Source of the DNA: a virus
Direction: 5' to 3' (one strand)
Length of the DNA: 43,826 nucleotides
Virus record (IMG/VR): IMGVR_UViG_3300050017_000023
Span: 1-43,826 of that record
The translations under genes and the position numbers were made by a program. The notes under the pieces were generated by a model. That model worked only from the letters and a program-made list of their open reading frames with translations. It was not told where the DNA came from and searched no databases. This document shows positions 8,393 to 17,600 of this stretch, piece after piece (position 1 is the stretch's first letter; each line of letters begins with the position of its first letter).

Positions 8393-9628
8393 ATGAATGT
8401 GGATCTACATCCCAGCATCAACGTGCTCTCCCTCTGTTCCGGCTACGGCGGAATCGATCTCGGATTGCGACTCGCTCTCCCAGCTACTAGAACCATTTGT
8501 TACCTGGAAAGGGAGGCAACTGTCGCGCAAATCCTGGCTGCGCGTTTTGAAGACGGCGCCCTCGACGAAGCGCCTATTTGGTCGGACGTTAAAACCTTCG
8601 ACGGCAAGCCGTGGCGCGGCCTCGTGGATATCCTCTGTGGCGGCTACCCGTGCCAGCCTTTCAGTTGCGCGGGCAAGCAGCTCGCCGAAAAAGACCCGCG
8701 CCACCTCTGGCCGCACATCGCCCGCATCGTGCGCGAAGTCGAGCCCGAATGGGTCTTTCTCGAAAACGTCGATGCACATCTTCGACTCGGCTTCCATGAA
8801 GTCGCCGACGAATTGGAAGCGATGGATTACCGAGTTGCGTGCGGACTCTTTAGCGCGCAGGAAGTCGGCGCACCGCATCGGCGGCTCAGGCTATTCGCGT
8901 TGGCCCACCGCAATGGCGCAGGATTGCGAAGCGGCGGGATCGAAAAGCAAGGGTTATCTGACAAGCGCCGCGCAGATGTGGCCCACCTCGAGGCAGGAAG
9001 ACGCGGAGAGTTGCGGCAACCATCCAGGAGCGACGGACTCCTTAACGGGAGCATTGGCGCAATGGAAGACGCCCCACGGCATGTCGGGTCACGACAAGTC
9101 GGGCAAGGTAGCGGGCGGGGGCGGGGAATTCGCCAAGCAGGCACTCAGTTGGCAGACGCCGGCGACGGACTCATTCCGCTCTCGCGGCGGAGACCGGGTG
9201 GACGAACCGGGATTGGACCAGCAAGCGCGGCAGTGGCCGACGCCCAAGGCTTTGACCGGCGGAGCCAATTCGCAGCGGCTGAAACGGCGACGGAACGGCA
9301 AAGGCGGCCCGGGAGGCACGGACCTTCAGGAATCCGCGGAACAATGGCCGACACCTCAGAGCCGCGACTTCCGCTCGACCGTAACGGGCGATATAGCGAA
9401 GCAGAACAGCCGTCCGCTCTCGGAAGCGGTTGGGCATTTCCCCCAGGACCAAACGACCTACCAGGGTGGCAAGAGTTGCTTGCCGTATGCCCGCAGGTTG
9501 AACCCGCTATTTGTCGAGGCTTTGATGGGATTACCCCTCGGGTGGACCGATTGCGGGCACTCGGCAATGGCGTCGTTCCGCTCGTGGTTGCGCACGCATA
9601 CCGCACTCTTAGACGCGCTTTCGACTAA
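8393..9628 (+). CDS. C5-cytosine DNA methyltransferase (Dcm-type)
   Basis: The frame has 411 residues. Motif I is LSLCSGYGGIDLGL (about 12-25). Motif IV is GGYPCQPFSCAGKQ with the catalytic Cys of PCQ (about residue 86). Motif VI is FLENVDAHL (about 122-130). Motif VIII-like is VGAPHRRLRLF (about 160-170), and motif X is RLRALGNGVVP (about 388-398). It would methylate cytosine C5 in a short target, probably to protect phage DNA from host restriction. It is odd in lying between two related structural genes, and in that from about 8890 on third-position G/C preference moves to the +1 frame, which carries a different known C-terminus (next entry). Residues 172-340 in this frame are Arg/Gly/Gln-rich and look less like a folded domain. 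The catalytic half is certain; the true C-terminus is not. Confidence 0.85.
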   Translation: MNVDLHPSINVLSLCSGYGGIDLGLRLALPATRTICYLEREATVAQILAARFEDGALDEAPIWSDVKTFDGKPWRGLVDILCGGYPCQPFSCAGKQLAEKDPRHLWPHIARIVREVEPEWVFLENVDAHLRLGFHEVADELEAMDYRVACGLFSAQEVGAPHRRLRLFALAHRNGAGLRSGGIEKQGLSDKRRADVAHLEAGRRGELRQPSRSDGLLNGSIGAMEDAPRHVGSRQVGQGSGRGRGIRQAGTQLADAGDGLIPLSRRRPGGRTGIGPASAAVADAQGFDRRSQFAAAETATERQRRPGRHGPSGIRGTMADTSEPRLPLDRNGRYSEAEQPSALGSGWAFPPGPNDLPGWQELLAVCPQVEPAICRGFDGITPRVDRLRALGNGVVPLVVAHAYRTLRRAFD

Positions 9629-9656
9629 CGCGCAAGACGTACCGATAGCCGCATGA
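8913..9656 (+). CDS. Overlapping +1-frame alternative C-terminus of the methyltransferase (WPTP-repeat type)
   Basis: This frame lies wholly over the second half of the methyltransferase gene. It is open from about 8892 and the first ATG is at 8913 (247 residues). It shows repeated W-[PQK]-T-P motifs (QMWPTS, QWKTP, SWQTP, QWPTP twice). It ends with LNPLFVEALMGLPLGWTDC and FRSWLRTH, a C-terminus known from many phage Dcm-family proteins. Third codon positions are clearly more G/C-rich here than in the other frame. The stop TGA (9654-9656) overlaps the ATG (9653) of the next gene, as expected if ribosomes terminate here. Either a +1 frameshift near 8890 makes a fused product, or an old frameshift left two usable tails, or this is a separate internal gene. 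No ribosome-binding site is obvious. Confidence 0.5.
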   Translation: MAQDCEAAGSKSKGYLTSAAQMWPTSRQEDAESCGNHPGATDSLTGALAQWKTPHGMSGHDKSGKVAGGGGEFAKQALSWQTPATDSFRSRGGDRVDEPGLDQQARQWPTPKALTGGANSQRLKRRRNGKGGPGGTDLQESAEQWPTPQSRDFRSTVTGDIAKQNSRPLSEAVGHFPQDQTTYQGGKSCLPYARRLNPLFVEALMGLPLGWTDCGHSAMASFRSWLRTHTALLDALSTNAQDVPIAA

Positions 9657-10999
9657 TGCCCCTCGTCCGCTATAGCAACCGCATTGTAACCAGCCCCGAA
9701 CCCTTCGGCATGGATGTAGGACTCACCACCGTGGCGGCCGTCAACGCGATCGCCGGCAGCGGCGGCTTGCTGGAGGCGGCTGGCTGGACGCAAGGACCGT
9801 TTCCAGGCGGTAGCTATGCGACCGCGCATTTCAATTTCCCCTTCGGCGTTCCAGGTCTGAGCTTCGGCATTCCGGATTTCGAGGTCGATGCCGTCTGGTA
9901 TCGGTACGTCGCGGGCGGCACGCCTGGCCATCCGACGCTGAGCGGCGGCGTGGTCACCGTTCCGCTGGGCAGCGACTCCGACGACGCCACCGCGGCCGCG
10001 CTGGTGGCGGCAGCAGTCACACTGTTCTCGCAGTGGACCGCCACAGCCAATATGACCGGCGCGGCGTCGTTCACGCTCGATCTCAAAGCGAAGACCACCG
10101 GCACAGGCCCCAACGATTCGATATTCGGGTACAACGCCGAAAATTGCGTGCTCACGAGCGCACCTTCGGGCGGCTCTTGCACCTGGTTGTCGCAGACAAA
10201 CCCAGCCGGCTCGCAGATCCAAATCAGTCTGATCGCCGGGCCGAGTGAGTTCGGACTGACGAACTGCTCCATCCTGCTGACCTTTCCGGCGCCGCTGGGC
10301 GGCGCGCAGCCCGCTTACACCTGGGTGCTGGCGGCCCGCGGCGCCTGGAATTTCTGGGCCGATCCGTACTCGCTCTGCTTTTGGATGATGCCGGGATCGA
10401 GCGGAGAGTCCGGCGACCCGTATCCGGCGCACACGTTCTTTTTTGCCGGCGTCCCGCGCAACACGCAGGTGACTTATGGCGCGCTACCTTACGGCGGCAT
10501 TTCGCAGGCCTTTGCGCACTGGGATCCAAACCAGACGCTGATCGCGAACTACACCCCCGGCGTCGACGAGCTGAACGGAGTTTTCACCACCGGCGTTCCG
10601 AACTGCGCGATCGCGGCGCCGTCGATCGCCAGCTACGAGCTGGACGGCAAGGGAGCGGTCGATCCCATCGTCTCCGGACACGTCGGCTTGCCGATCCTGC
10701 TGCCGGCGCGGCTGGGACTTCCATTTCCCGGTGGCTATGGCGGCGCCATCACCACTTACGTGGTCGGCCAACTTTACGATGCATTCGTCGCATGCGCGCA
10801 GTATCCGCTGGGTACGGTGATCCCGTATGACGGCCACCAGTGGATTGCGATGCTTTCGCAACCCGGCGCGACCTTGTTCCTCTGCAGCGCGACGGCGGCC
10901 GGCGGTCCTTACGCGGTGGTGCCCTGGACAAGTGAGATCGGCGCGGGCGGCGATCCAGGCGGGGGCGGCGCGGCGGTGGTTGGGAATTTCGCTCTATAA
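9653..10999 (+). CDS. Tail/structural protein, paralogue of the 7384 gene
   Basis: The protein has 448 residues starting at ATG 9653, overlapping the +1-frame stop of the methyltransferase region. It is a Gly/Ala/Pro/Tyr-rich beta protein with an AGGTPGHPTLSGGVVTVPLGSD block and a long cysteine-containing middle. The GQLYDAF element near residue 373 matches its 331-residue paralogue. The C-terminus is glycine-rich. The two paralogues flank the methyltransferase, as if a methyltransferase cassette had entered a tail-protein pair. The likely role is fibre or tail spike; no receptor-binding or hydrolase motif is visible. Confidence 0.65.
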   Translation: MMPLVRYSNRIVTSPEPFGMDVGLTTVAAVNAIAGSGGLLEAAGWTQGPFPGGSYATAHFNFPFGVPGLSFGIPDFEVDAVWYRYVAGGTPGHPTLSGGVVTVPLGSDSDDATAAALVAAAVTLFSQWTATANMTGAASFTLDLKAKTTGTGPNDSIFGYNAENCVLTSAPSGGSCTWLSQTNPAGSQIQISLIAGPSEFGLTNCSILLTFPAPLGGAQPAYTWVLAARGAWNFWADPYSLCFWMMPGSSGESGDPYPAHTFFFAGVPRNTQVTYGALPYGGISQAFAHWDPNQTLIANYTPGVDELNGVFTTGVPNCAIAAPSIASYELDGKGAVDPIVSGHVGLPILLPARLGLPFPGGYGGAITTYVVGQLYDAFVACAQYPLGTVIPYDGHQWIAMLSQPGATLFLCSATAAGGPYAVVPWTSEIGAGGDPGGGGAAVVGNFAL

Positions 11000-11010
11000 G
11001 GCGGCTTCAA

Positions 11011-11655
11011 ATGGGTCATTTTTTCGATATTGTCAAGAACATCACTAACGGCGGCAACCCGCTCGCGAACGCCGCGAATCCCATTACCGCCAGCGGCGCG
11101 GCGAGTCCAGCACCGACACCGCCGCAAGGGCTACAGGCGATCGGTCAGGGCATCTTAGGGTCGATAATGGGAGGCGCTCCGCTTCCCACCACGCTCGCTC
11201 AAACTATGGATGCGGGACAAGCGGCCGCGACGCCGGCAGGAGCGGTGGCCACCGCTGGGCAACCGGCGGCAGCCGTCCCGGCAGCAGCGCCACCGGCCAC
11301 GGTCCCCGCACCAGCGCCAGAGACGGCGACGGCCACCACGCCCCTAAGTTCAGTCATGTCGGTTGGAACGCCGCCAGCCGTACAGTCACAGCCGGCCGCG
11401 ATCTCTCAACAAATGCCCAGCGCCGCGAACTACCTGGCACAGCAAATCGCGAACGCCCCGCCTCAGCAGCAAATAGAGCCGACCATCGACGATTTCTTCC
11501 GAAGGCTCTCCGCCGCGGGCGGCGCCTATGCGGGTGTCGGCCAGGGAGCCCAGCAAACCCAGCAAATGCAGGGATTGACTGGCCCGCGGCCCCCCGCCCC
11601 TAGCACCGAAGTCAACAGCCCACACGATGCGCGCTTGATGATGGGTCTGGCTTAG
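11011..11655 (+). CDS. Ala/Pro-rich virion protein, unknown
   Basis: The protein has 214 residues with AAGGCGG upstream of the ATG. Residues 20-125 are low complexity (Ala, Pro, Thr, Gln). A short helical segment, EPTIDDFFRRLSAAGGAYAG (about 152-171), is followed by a Gln-rich tail ending PHDARLMMGLA. It stands at the start of the putative ejection-protein group, and the next gene starts at the adjacent base. The composition is like that of small internal virion proteins. No family is recognised. Confidence 0.6.
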   Translation: MGHFFDIVKNITNGGNPLANAANPITASGAASPAPTPPQGLQAIGQGILGSIMGGAPLPTTLAQTMDAGQAAATPAGAVATAGQPAAAVPAAAPPATVPAPAPETATATTPLSSVMSVGTPPAVQSQPAAISQQMPSAANYLAQQIANAPPQQQIEPTIDDFFRRLSAAGGAYAGVGQGAQQTQQMQGLTGPRPPAPSTEVNSPHDARLMMGLA

Positions 11656-12108
11656 GTGCTCTTTGAGAGAACGCGCAATTACGAACTGGTGCGGCGCATC
11701 ATGGTCGAGCCGCATAACTGGCGCGCGGGCGCCGACGACTTCTCGCCGTCAGCCGCGGACTTCGACCCGCTCCGTCATCTGGACTACATATCTGTATACG
11801 ACGGCGGCGAGCTGCTTGGCCTGTTTGTGCTCCTCTGGCACTCTCCGATCCTGGTCGAGATCCACACCCGCCTGCTGCCCATCGCGCGCGGACGCGCGCG
11901 CGCGGCGCTCGACGGAATGCTCGCCTGGATCTGGGAACACACCGGCGCGCATCGTATCGTGACGTCCATCATCCAAGGCAACCGGCTGGCTCTGAAACTC
12001 GGACGCGATACGGGATTCACGGAGTACGGGATTAACGTACAGAGCTGCCTGAAGAACGGCCTGTATCGGGATCAGCACCTACTCGGCATCACCAAACCGA
12101 CTTACTAA
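11656..12108 (+). CDS. GNAT-like protein at the P22 gp14 position
   Basis: The protein has 150 residues from GTG immediately after the previous TAG. It reads like a GNAT N-acetyltransferase fold: an initial helix (YELVRRIMVEP), strands YISVYDGGELLGLFVLLW and LVEIHTRLLP, a central IARGRARAALDGMLAWIWEHTGA helix corresponding to the acetyl-CoA loop region, then RIVTSIIQGNRLALKLGRDTGF. The last element matches the N-x-x-A...x-G-F ending common in these folds. In P22-like phages gp14 lies here, between tail and DNA-transfer genes. Whether it acetylates anything or is a structural homologue is not shown. Confidence 0.6.
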   Translation: MLFERTRNYELVRRIMVEPHNWRAGADDFSPSAADFDPLRHLDYISVYDGGELLGLFVLLWHSPILVEIHTRLLPIARGRARAALDGMLAWIWEHTGAHRIVTSIIQGNRLALKLGRDTGFTEYGINVQSCLKNGLYRDQHLLGITKPTY

Positions 12109-12132
12109 CTCTTCGCAGAAAGAGGCAATCAT

Positions 12133-13113
12133 TTGTCACTCATCACCGGCGTCATTTCGGGCATTCAAGGGGCATCCGCGGCCCACAACGCAGCGAACGC
12201 GCAAGTCAAAGGCTACACCAGCGCCGCGGGAGACGTGAACGCGGCCGTCACGGCGGCCAACCCCGGCATTACCAGCGCGGCCCAGGCGGCCGGCGCGGGC
12301 GTAACTGGCGCGGCCTCCCAAGCGGCGACCGGCGCGACGGCGGCAGCCAATACAGCCATCGCGGGCGTGAGCCCATACACCTCGGCGGGGGCCAACGCCA
12401 CCCAAACACTGGGCGGCATGATGGCGCCCGGCGGCCAGCTCAATACGCCGTTCAACGCGTCCATGATGGCGCAGTCGGATCCCGGCTATCAGTTCCAGGA
12501 GCAGCAGGGCCAGAACGCTCTCGCGCGTTCGGCGGCGGCCTCCGGACTGACCGGCTCGGGCGGCACGCTCAAAGCGGCCATGCGCTACAACCAGGACTAC
12601 GCCAACACCGCGTATAACAACGCCTTCAATCAATACCAGACCCAGAACACCAACACCTTTAACCGTCTTTCGACGGTCATGGGGATGGGTCAGCAGGCTG
12701 GCGAGTACGCGGGAAATGTCGGGACGCAAGCGGCGCAATATGGCGGGAACATCAACACCGGCGCGGCTCAATACGCCGGGACGCTGAACAACACGGCGGC
12801 CGACAATGTGGCGAACAACCAGATTCAGGCCGGCGTTTACAGTGGCAACGCGGCCATCGGCGCGGGAAATGCGACCGCTCAGGGCGATATGAACGCCGCC
12901 AACGCCTGGAACGGCATGCTGAACGGCGTAGGCAGCTTCGCCAACACCGCCATGATGGGCGGCTTTTCGGGTGGAGGGAGCACGCTCGGCGGAATGATGG
13001 GATTCGGCGGCGGTGGTCCCAACGCCAACACGCCGTACTTCAATCCGGCCACCGGGGGCGCCTACGGCTCGACGCCGGCGCCTCCCGCATCCAACACCGG
13101 AACGATGAACTAG
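12133..13113 (+). CDS. DNA-transfer (ejection) protein, P22 gp7-like
   Basis: The protein has 326 residues from a TTG start with AGAGG 7 bases upstream. It is highly Ala/Gly/Asn-rich. The central block (DPGYQFQEQQGQNALARSAA, then GSGGTLKAAMRYNQDYA and TFNRLSTVMGMGQQAG, about residues 116-195) is the typical signature of podovirus gp7-like injection proteins. Such proteins sit inside the capsid and leave with the DNA to build the trans-envelope channel. The C-terminal third is Gly/Met-rich, with GGFSGGG and MMGFGGGG, and may be membrane-active. It is followed 10 bases later by the next ejection gene. Confidence 0.8.
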   Translation: MSLITGVISGIQGASAAHNAANAQVKGYTSAAGDVNAAVTAANPGITSAAQAAGAGVTGAASQAATGATAAANTAIAGVSPYTSAGANATQTLGGMMAPGGQLNTPFNASMMAQSDPGYQFQEQQGQNALARSAAASGLTGSGGTLKAAMRYNQDYANTAYNNAFNQYQTQNTNTFNRLSTVMGMGQQAGEYAGNVGTQAAQYGGNINTGAAQYAGTLNNTAADNVANNQIQAGVYSGNAAIGAGNATAQGDMNAANAWNGMLNGVGSFANTAMMGGFSGGGSTLGGMMGFGGGGPNANTPYFNPATGGAYGSTPAPPASNTGTMN

Positions 13114-13123
13114 GAACCCCACC

Positions 13124-14584
13124 ATGCCATTCGATACCAACGTCGCGCAGCCCGACCGGCTGCAACTGCAGATGCCGCCGATGCCCGACCCGCTCGATGC
13201 GGCGACGAAGATCCTCACGCTTCGCAATCTGACCCAGCAGGGACAAACGCAGGCCGCGCAGTTGCAGGGCCTCCAGATGGAGAACCAGCAGCGTCAACTG
13301 CAGCTCCACGATCAGCAGTATCTTTCGACCAACCTGCCGAAGATGTATAGCGATCCGCAATACCAGGACCAGCAGGGCAACGTGGACTTCGGCAAGATCG
13401 CGCGCGCGGTGGCGCCCAACGTCTCTCTGGCGACGGCGCAATCGATGTACAAGGGCGTGCTGGAGAATCAGAAATCGGTGGCCGAGATCACCAAGGCGCG
13501 CGCCGACACGTCGAAGACCAACCAGGAAATCCAGGCCAACGACGGCGACATGCTGGCGGGCGCGGCCTCGCGCTGGAAGACCGACGCCAACGGCAACTAC
13601 AACACCGCCGCCATCGGTTTCGACCTCGACCAGTTCCAACGCAGCCATCCCGAATACGGGCCGCAGCTCGAGCAGCTTCGCCAGCACCTTTCCGACAATC
13701 CCGACCAGATCGAGCAGACCGTCAACGGGATCATGGGCGGCGCGAAAGCCGACCGCACCCGCGCCAATGCCATCGCACTCGACGCGCAGAATACCGCCGC
13801 GCGCCTGAAGGCGACCATGCCCGGTCTGATCTCCGACGAAGAGGCGAAGCAGAAGGGTGCTATCGCGGGCACGCTCGCCAACTCGCGCAACTCCGCCGAC
13901 TATCAGCAAAACCTCTCGATGCTGAATGCCCGCGCCAACGATCCGGCGAACCCAAACCCCGGCGCGGCTCCGCAAATTCCGTTCGATCCGCAATCGCTGT
14001 TCGACCAGAATGGCAACTGGAAGCCGCAGGCCCAGCAGTACGTCCGCAACTGGGGACTCACCGACGAACAGCAGCAGTCCGCCATCAACGCGGCCAAGGT
14101 TCGCACGGATGCCGAAGCGGCGCAAGCGGGCGTCGCCAGCGGCCGCGCCGAGACGGCCCGTCACGATCGCGTGGTCGAAGGCCAGGGCCAGGACCGCATC
14201 GACAATTCGACGGCCGCGCAGAATCAGGCCGTCCAGCAGCAGCTCTCCCGCGCGCTCGCCGACGATACCTCGCACAGCCCCGCCAACGCTCTCCGCAACG
14301 TACAGCAGTTTTACCAGAACGACGACGCCATGGATGCGGTGCGCGGTAAAGTCGTCACCGCCCTGCAAAACATGGTCAACCCTCCGAAGGGCAGCGGCGG
14401 CGCGAATGGCGCGCTCGCGACCCTCGCCGCCATGGGTAAAGGCAAGAAGCCGCAACCGGCGCAGGCTTCCGGCGGCAACGCCGCGGCGGCCACCCCGGCC
14501 CCGGCGCAACCGCAGCAGCCGAATGCCGTACCCAGCGCCAGCGATTACATCAATAACCTCCAGAAACGCCGCAAGCAGCAATAA
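13124..14584 (+). CDS. Coiled-coil internal virion protein (gp20-like position)
   Basis: The protein has 486 residues and is Gln-, Ala- and Asp-rich with long predicted helices. Residues 35-70 form a coiled coil (LTQQGQTQAAQLQGLQMENQ...), residues 85-130 are helical, and the C-terminal 80 residues are Ala/Pro/Gln linkers ending NNLQKRRKQQ. It lies between the gp7-like gene and the giant ejection gene, the place of gp20 in P22. No enzyme motif is seen. It probably fills the capsid interior or forms part of the ejected conduit; this rests on position and composition. Confidence 0.65.
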   Translation: MPFDTNVAQPDRLQLQMPPMPDPLDAATKILTLRNLTQQGQTQAAQLQGLQMENQQRQLQLHDQQYLSTNLPKMYSDPQYQDQQGNVDFGKIARAVAPNVSLATAQSMYKGVLENQKSVAEITKARADTSKTNQEIQANDGDMLAGAASRWKTDANGNYNTAAIGFDLDQFQRSHPEYGPQLEQLRQHLSDNPDQIEQTVNGIMGGAKADRTRANAIALDAQNTAARLKATMPGLISDEEAKQKGAIAGTLANSRNSADYQQNLSMLNARANDPANPNPGAAPQIPFDPQSLFDQNGNWKPQAQQYVRNWGLTDEQQQSAINAAKVRTDAEAAQAGVASGRAETARHDRVVEGQGQDRIDNSTAAQNQAVQQQLSRALADDTSHSPANALRNVQQFYQNDDAMDAVRGKVVTALQNMVNPPKGSGGANGALATLAAMGKGKKPQPAQASGGNAAAATPAPAQPQQPNAVPSASDYINNLQKRRKQQ

Positions 14585-14602
14585 GGCTCTCCTCCCTTCT
14601 CC

Positions 14603-17600
14603 ATGGCCGACAATCTGACCCCGCAAGACGCTCTGAGCGATCCGCAGTTTTACCAACTGCCGCATGAGACGCGCGTCGCCGTGCTCCAGCAGCTCGATCC
14701 GGACTTCGGCAAACTGCCGAGCGAGGAGCAGGGTAAGGTCATCGCGTGGGGTTACTCTCAACTTCCCTCGTCTCAGGCCACCCTGCGGCCCAGCCAGAAC
14801 GTGCCTCGCCCCGGCGAGAGCTATGGACAGACTGGCTCATCGGTCCACGCCGGCAACGTGCCTTTGTTGACCGAAGACGAACCGCAGCCCACCACGGCCC
14901 CCGGCATCCTGCCCCCGGCCGCTGGAATGCCGCGCGCCGGCGCAGCGCAGCCCGCACTGCCCACCGAACTGCAAGCCAATCCCGCCCCCGTGATGGCCCG
15001 CCACGGCCGCGGCCAGGTGGAGGCTCCGGTCCCGCAGCCAAACCCGTACAACCCGCTCGACTCGCCCGCGACCGGCGTGCAGCAGATGGTCACTGGCGTG
15101 GAGCAAAGCGCGGAACCCATCGGAGCAGCCGCGCACGATGCCATGCGGCAGAGCTACCAAGATCCGGTAGCACTCACACCGGAATTGACGCGCCAGGGCG
15201 CGGGCGCGGCCTACAAGATCGGATCGGGCGCGCTGCAGGCCGCCGCTCCTCTCATGATTCCCGCCGGCATCGCGGCCCAGCCGCTCAAGGCCGCGGCAAC
15301 CCTCGGTATCAGCATCGCCGGAACGGAAGCCACCAGCCATGGGCTGAAAGCGGCGGGCGTCCCGGACGAGTACGCCGACCTCGCCTCCCTGGTGTTCGGC
15401 GTTTGGGGAGCGGGCGAATTCAGCAAGATCGTCGGCGGCGAGTTTCCGCCCGAGATCACACCCGAAGCGAAGGCCCTGGCGCAACAGACCGGCGGCATTG
15501 CCTCGCCCGACGTCACCCCCGCGCAGGCGGCGACCATGGCGGAACACATGCGCGGCGCAGGGCATCCCCTGGCGGCGAACGCCTGGGACAAGCTCAACAC
15601 CTCGAAACCGCTGCCGCTGATCGTCGACGGCCAGCCCGCGCTGCTGCACCCGCCCGAGTCCGCGCCGACGTCCACCAGCATCCAGAACCCCGACACGCCA
15701 TGGAACAGCCCCACGCCCGTCGTCACGGGCCGCATGCCCGCTGTGCGCGTCACCGATCTCGCCGGTAACACCATCCACCTCGATACCGTGAGCGGCATCG
15801 ATGGCTGGCTACGGCAGAAAGGCGTCATCGGCGATATTCCGCCGCAGCGCCCCGCCATCTTCGGCACGCCCTCGCAGGGCCTTTCACCCGAAGCGGAGGA
15901 AGGTATCGCTGCTCTCGGCCAGGAGCAGCAGTACATCCAAACCGCCGCCGGCCGGGTCAAGCTCCCAGACTGGTGGCAGCAGGCCATCCAAGACAACATC
16001 GCGGAAGTCCGCGCCGCCCAGGCGCAGCACGCCGTCAACCCCACGGCCCCCGCCGCGCCGCGCCCCATCGACACCTCGGGAGTCGCCGGCACGCCCGAAA
16101 ACGCGCCACAGGTCACACCAGCAGCCCCGCCAGCGAATCCGCAGGAAGCGCCTGGACCTACCGCACCCCCCGAAACCGTTCCCCCTGTTCCCACTCCACG
16201 GCCGCACGTCGCCGCGGCGAACCCCGCCGCCGGCTATCCGACCGGCGACACCGGCACGGTGAAGACCGCCGCCGGCACGCGCGCCGATTACCAGTGGGCA
16301 TGGCTCCCGCGCACGCAGGTTTTGGGCTCGCACGACGCGCAGGGCAACCCCAACCCGGATTTCCCGCAAGCCATTCAGCCGCGCGATCGCTCGCGCGATG
16401 CGCTCCAGGCCCAGGTCCAGCACATCGCCGCATCGCTCGACAACGAACAGACCGGACCCGACCCCATGGCGGATCGCGGCGCGATGCTGGTCGCGCCCAT
16501 GTCCTCTCTGGGCCAGCCCAACGATCCGCGCTTCGCCACCGTATCGGGCAACGGCCGCAAGGCCGCTTTCGATCAGCTCGCCTCGACCGGCCATCCGAAT
16601 TGGGACGGCTACCAGCAGTATTGGGCGGATCACGCCGAGGACGTGGGCGTCGATCCCAACCAGGTGCTTTCCAATCCGGACGGCATCATGACCCGCGTGC
16701 TGGTCCCGCATAAAAACCTCGACCTCGCGCGCTTCGCCGCCGAAGCCAACCAGGACGACAAAGCGGCCATGTCTCCCGTCGAACAGGCGAAAGCCGACGC
16801 CGCACGGCTCGCGCCGATTATGCCGCTGTTCCAGGCTGCGGAGAATGGCGAGATCATCCACCCCGGCAACCGCGATTTCATTCGCGCCTTCATGCAGGGC
16901 CTTCCCACAGGCGAGCAGGCCGGCTTGCAGACCCGCGACGGCCAGCTCTCCCAGGCTGGCGTCACGCGCATCCGCAATGCCGTGTTCGCGCACGCTTACG
17001 GCGCCGACACCGCCGCGCTCGAAAAGCTGGCCGAGTCTCCCGACTCCAATATCAGGAATATCACGAGCGGTATGTTGCAGGCCGCGCCCGCGTTCGCCTC
17101 GATGCGCCACGGCGTCGCGAGCGGCACGCTGTATCCCGGCACCGACCTCGCGCCCGACGTGTCGGCCGCCGCGGCGAAGCTCTCCGCGCTGCGCGAGAGC
17201 GGACAGACGATACCCGACTACCTGAAGCAGCAGGGATTGTACGGGCCGGAACTCACGCCCGAAGCTAAGATGCTGTTGCAGGCGTTCCACGCGCACCGCG
17301 CGAGCGCCAAGCGCATCGGCGCCATTCTGAAGAACTACGCGGCGGCCGTCGAAGCCGCCGGCGATCCGAAACAGCAAGGCATGTTCGGCGTGCAAAGCGC
17401 GCCGACGAAAGGTGAATTACTTGAAGCCGCCATCCATCTCGCAGCCAAAGAACCCATCGCTCCCGTCGTCGAGCCAGGAACACAACTACTTCCCGTCGAA
17501 CCGGCCGGCAATGGTGCGCCGTCTGATTCACCTGGTGCGCCTGAAGCAAGCGGCCAGCAGCCTGCCGGCGATGGCATCGCCGCGCCCACAGGGACTCCCG

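Noticed and set aside
13040-14761. Long minus-strand open frame (573 codons) opposite the ejection gene
   Set aside because: Arg/Gly/Leu-rich antisense shadow of a high-GC gene; no ribosome-binding site, no motif, and the plus-strand genes have good codon use.
14746-15768. 340-codon plus-strand frame inside the start of the giant gene
   Set aside because: Arg/His/Pro-rich out-of-frame shadow; unlike the three +1 islands, its codon use is worse than the main frame.
15801-16262. 153-codon +1-phase frame in the giant gene
   Set aside because: Same phase as the islands but Ser/Arg/Pro/Thr shadow composition, with the main frame well behaved here.
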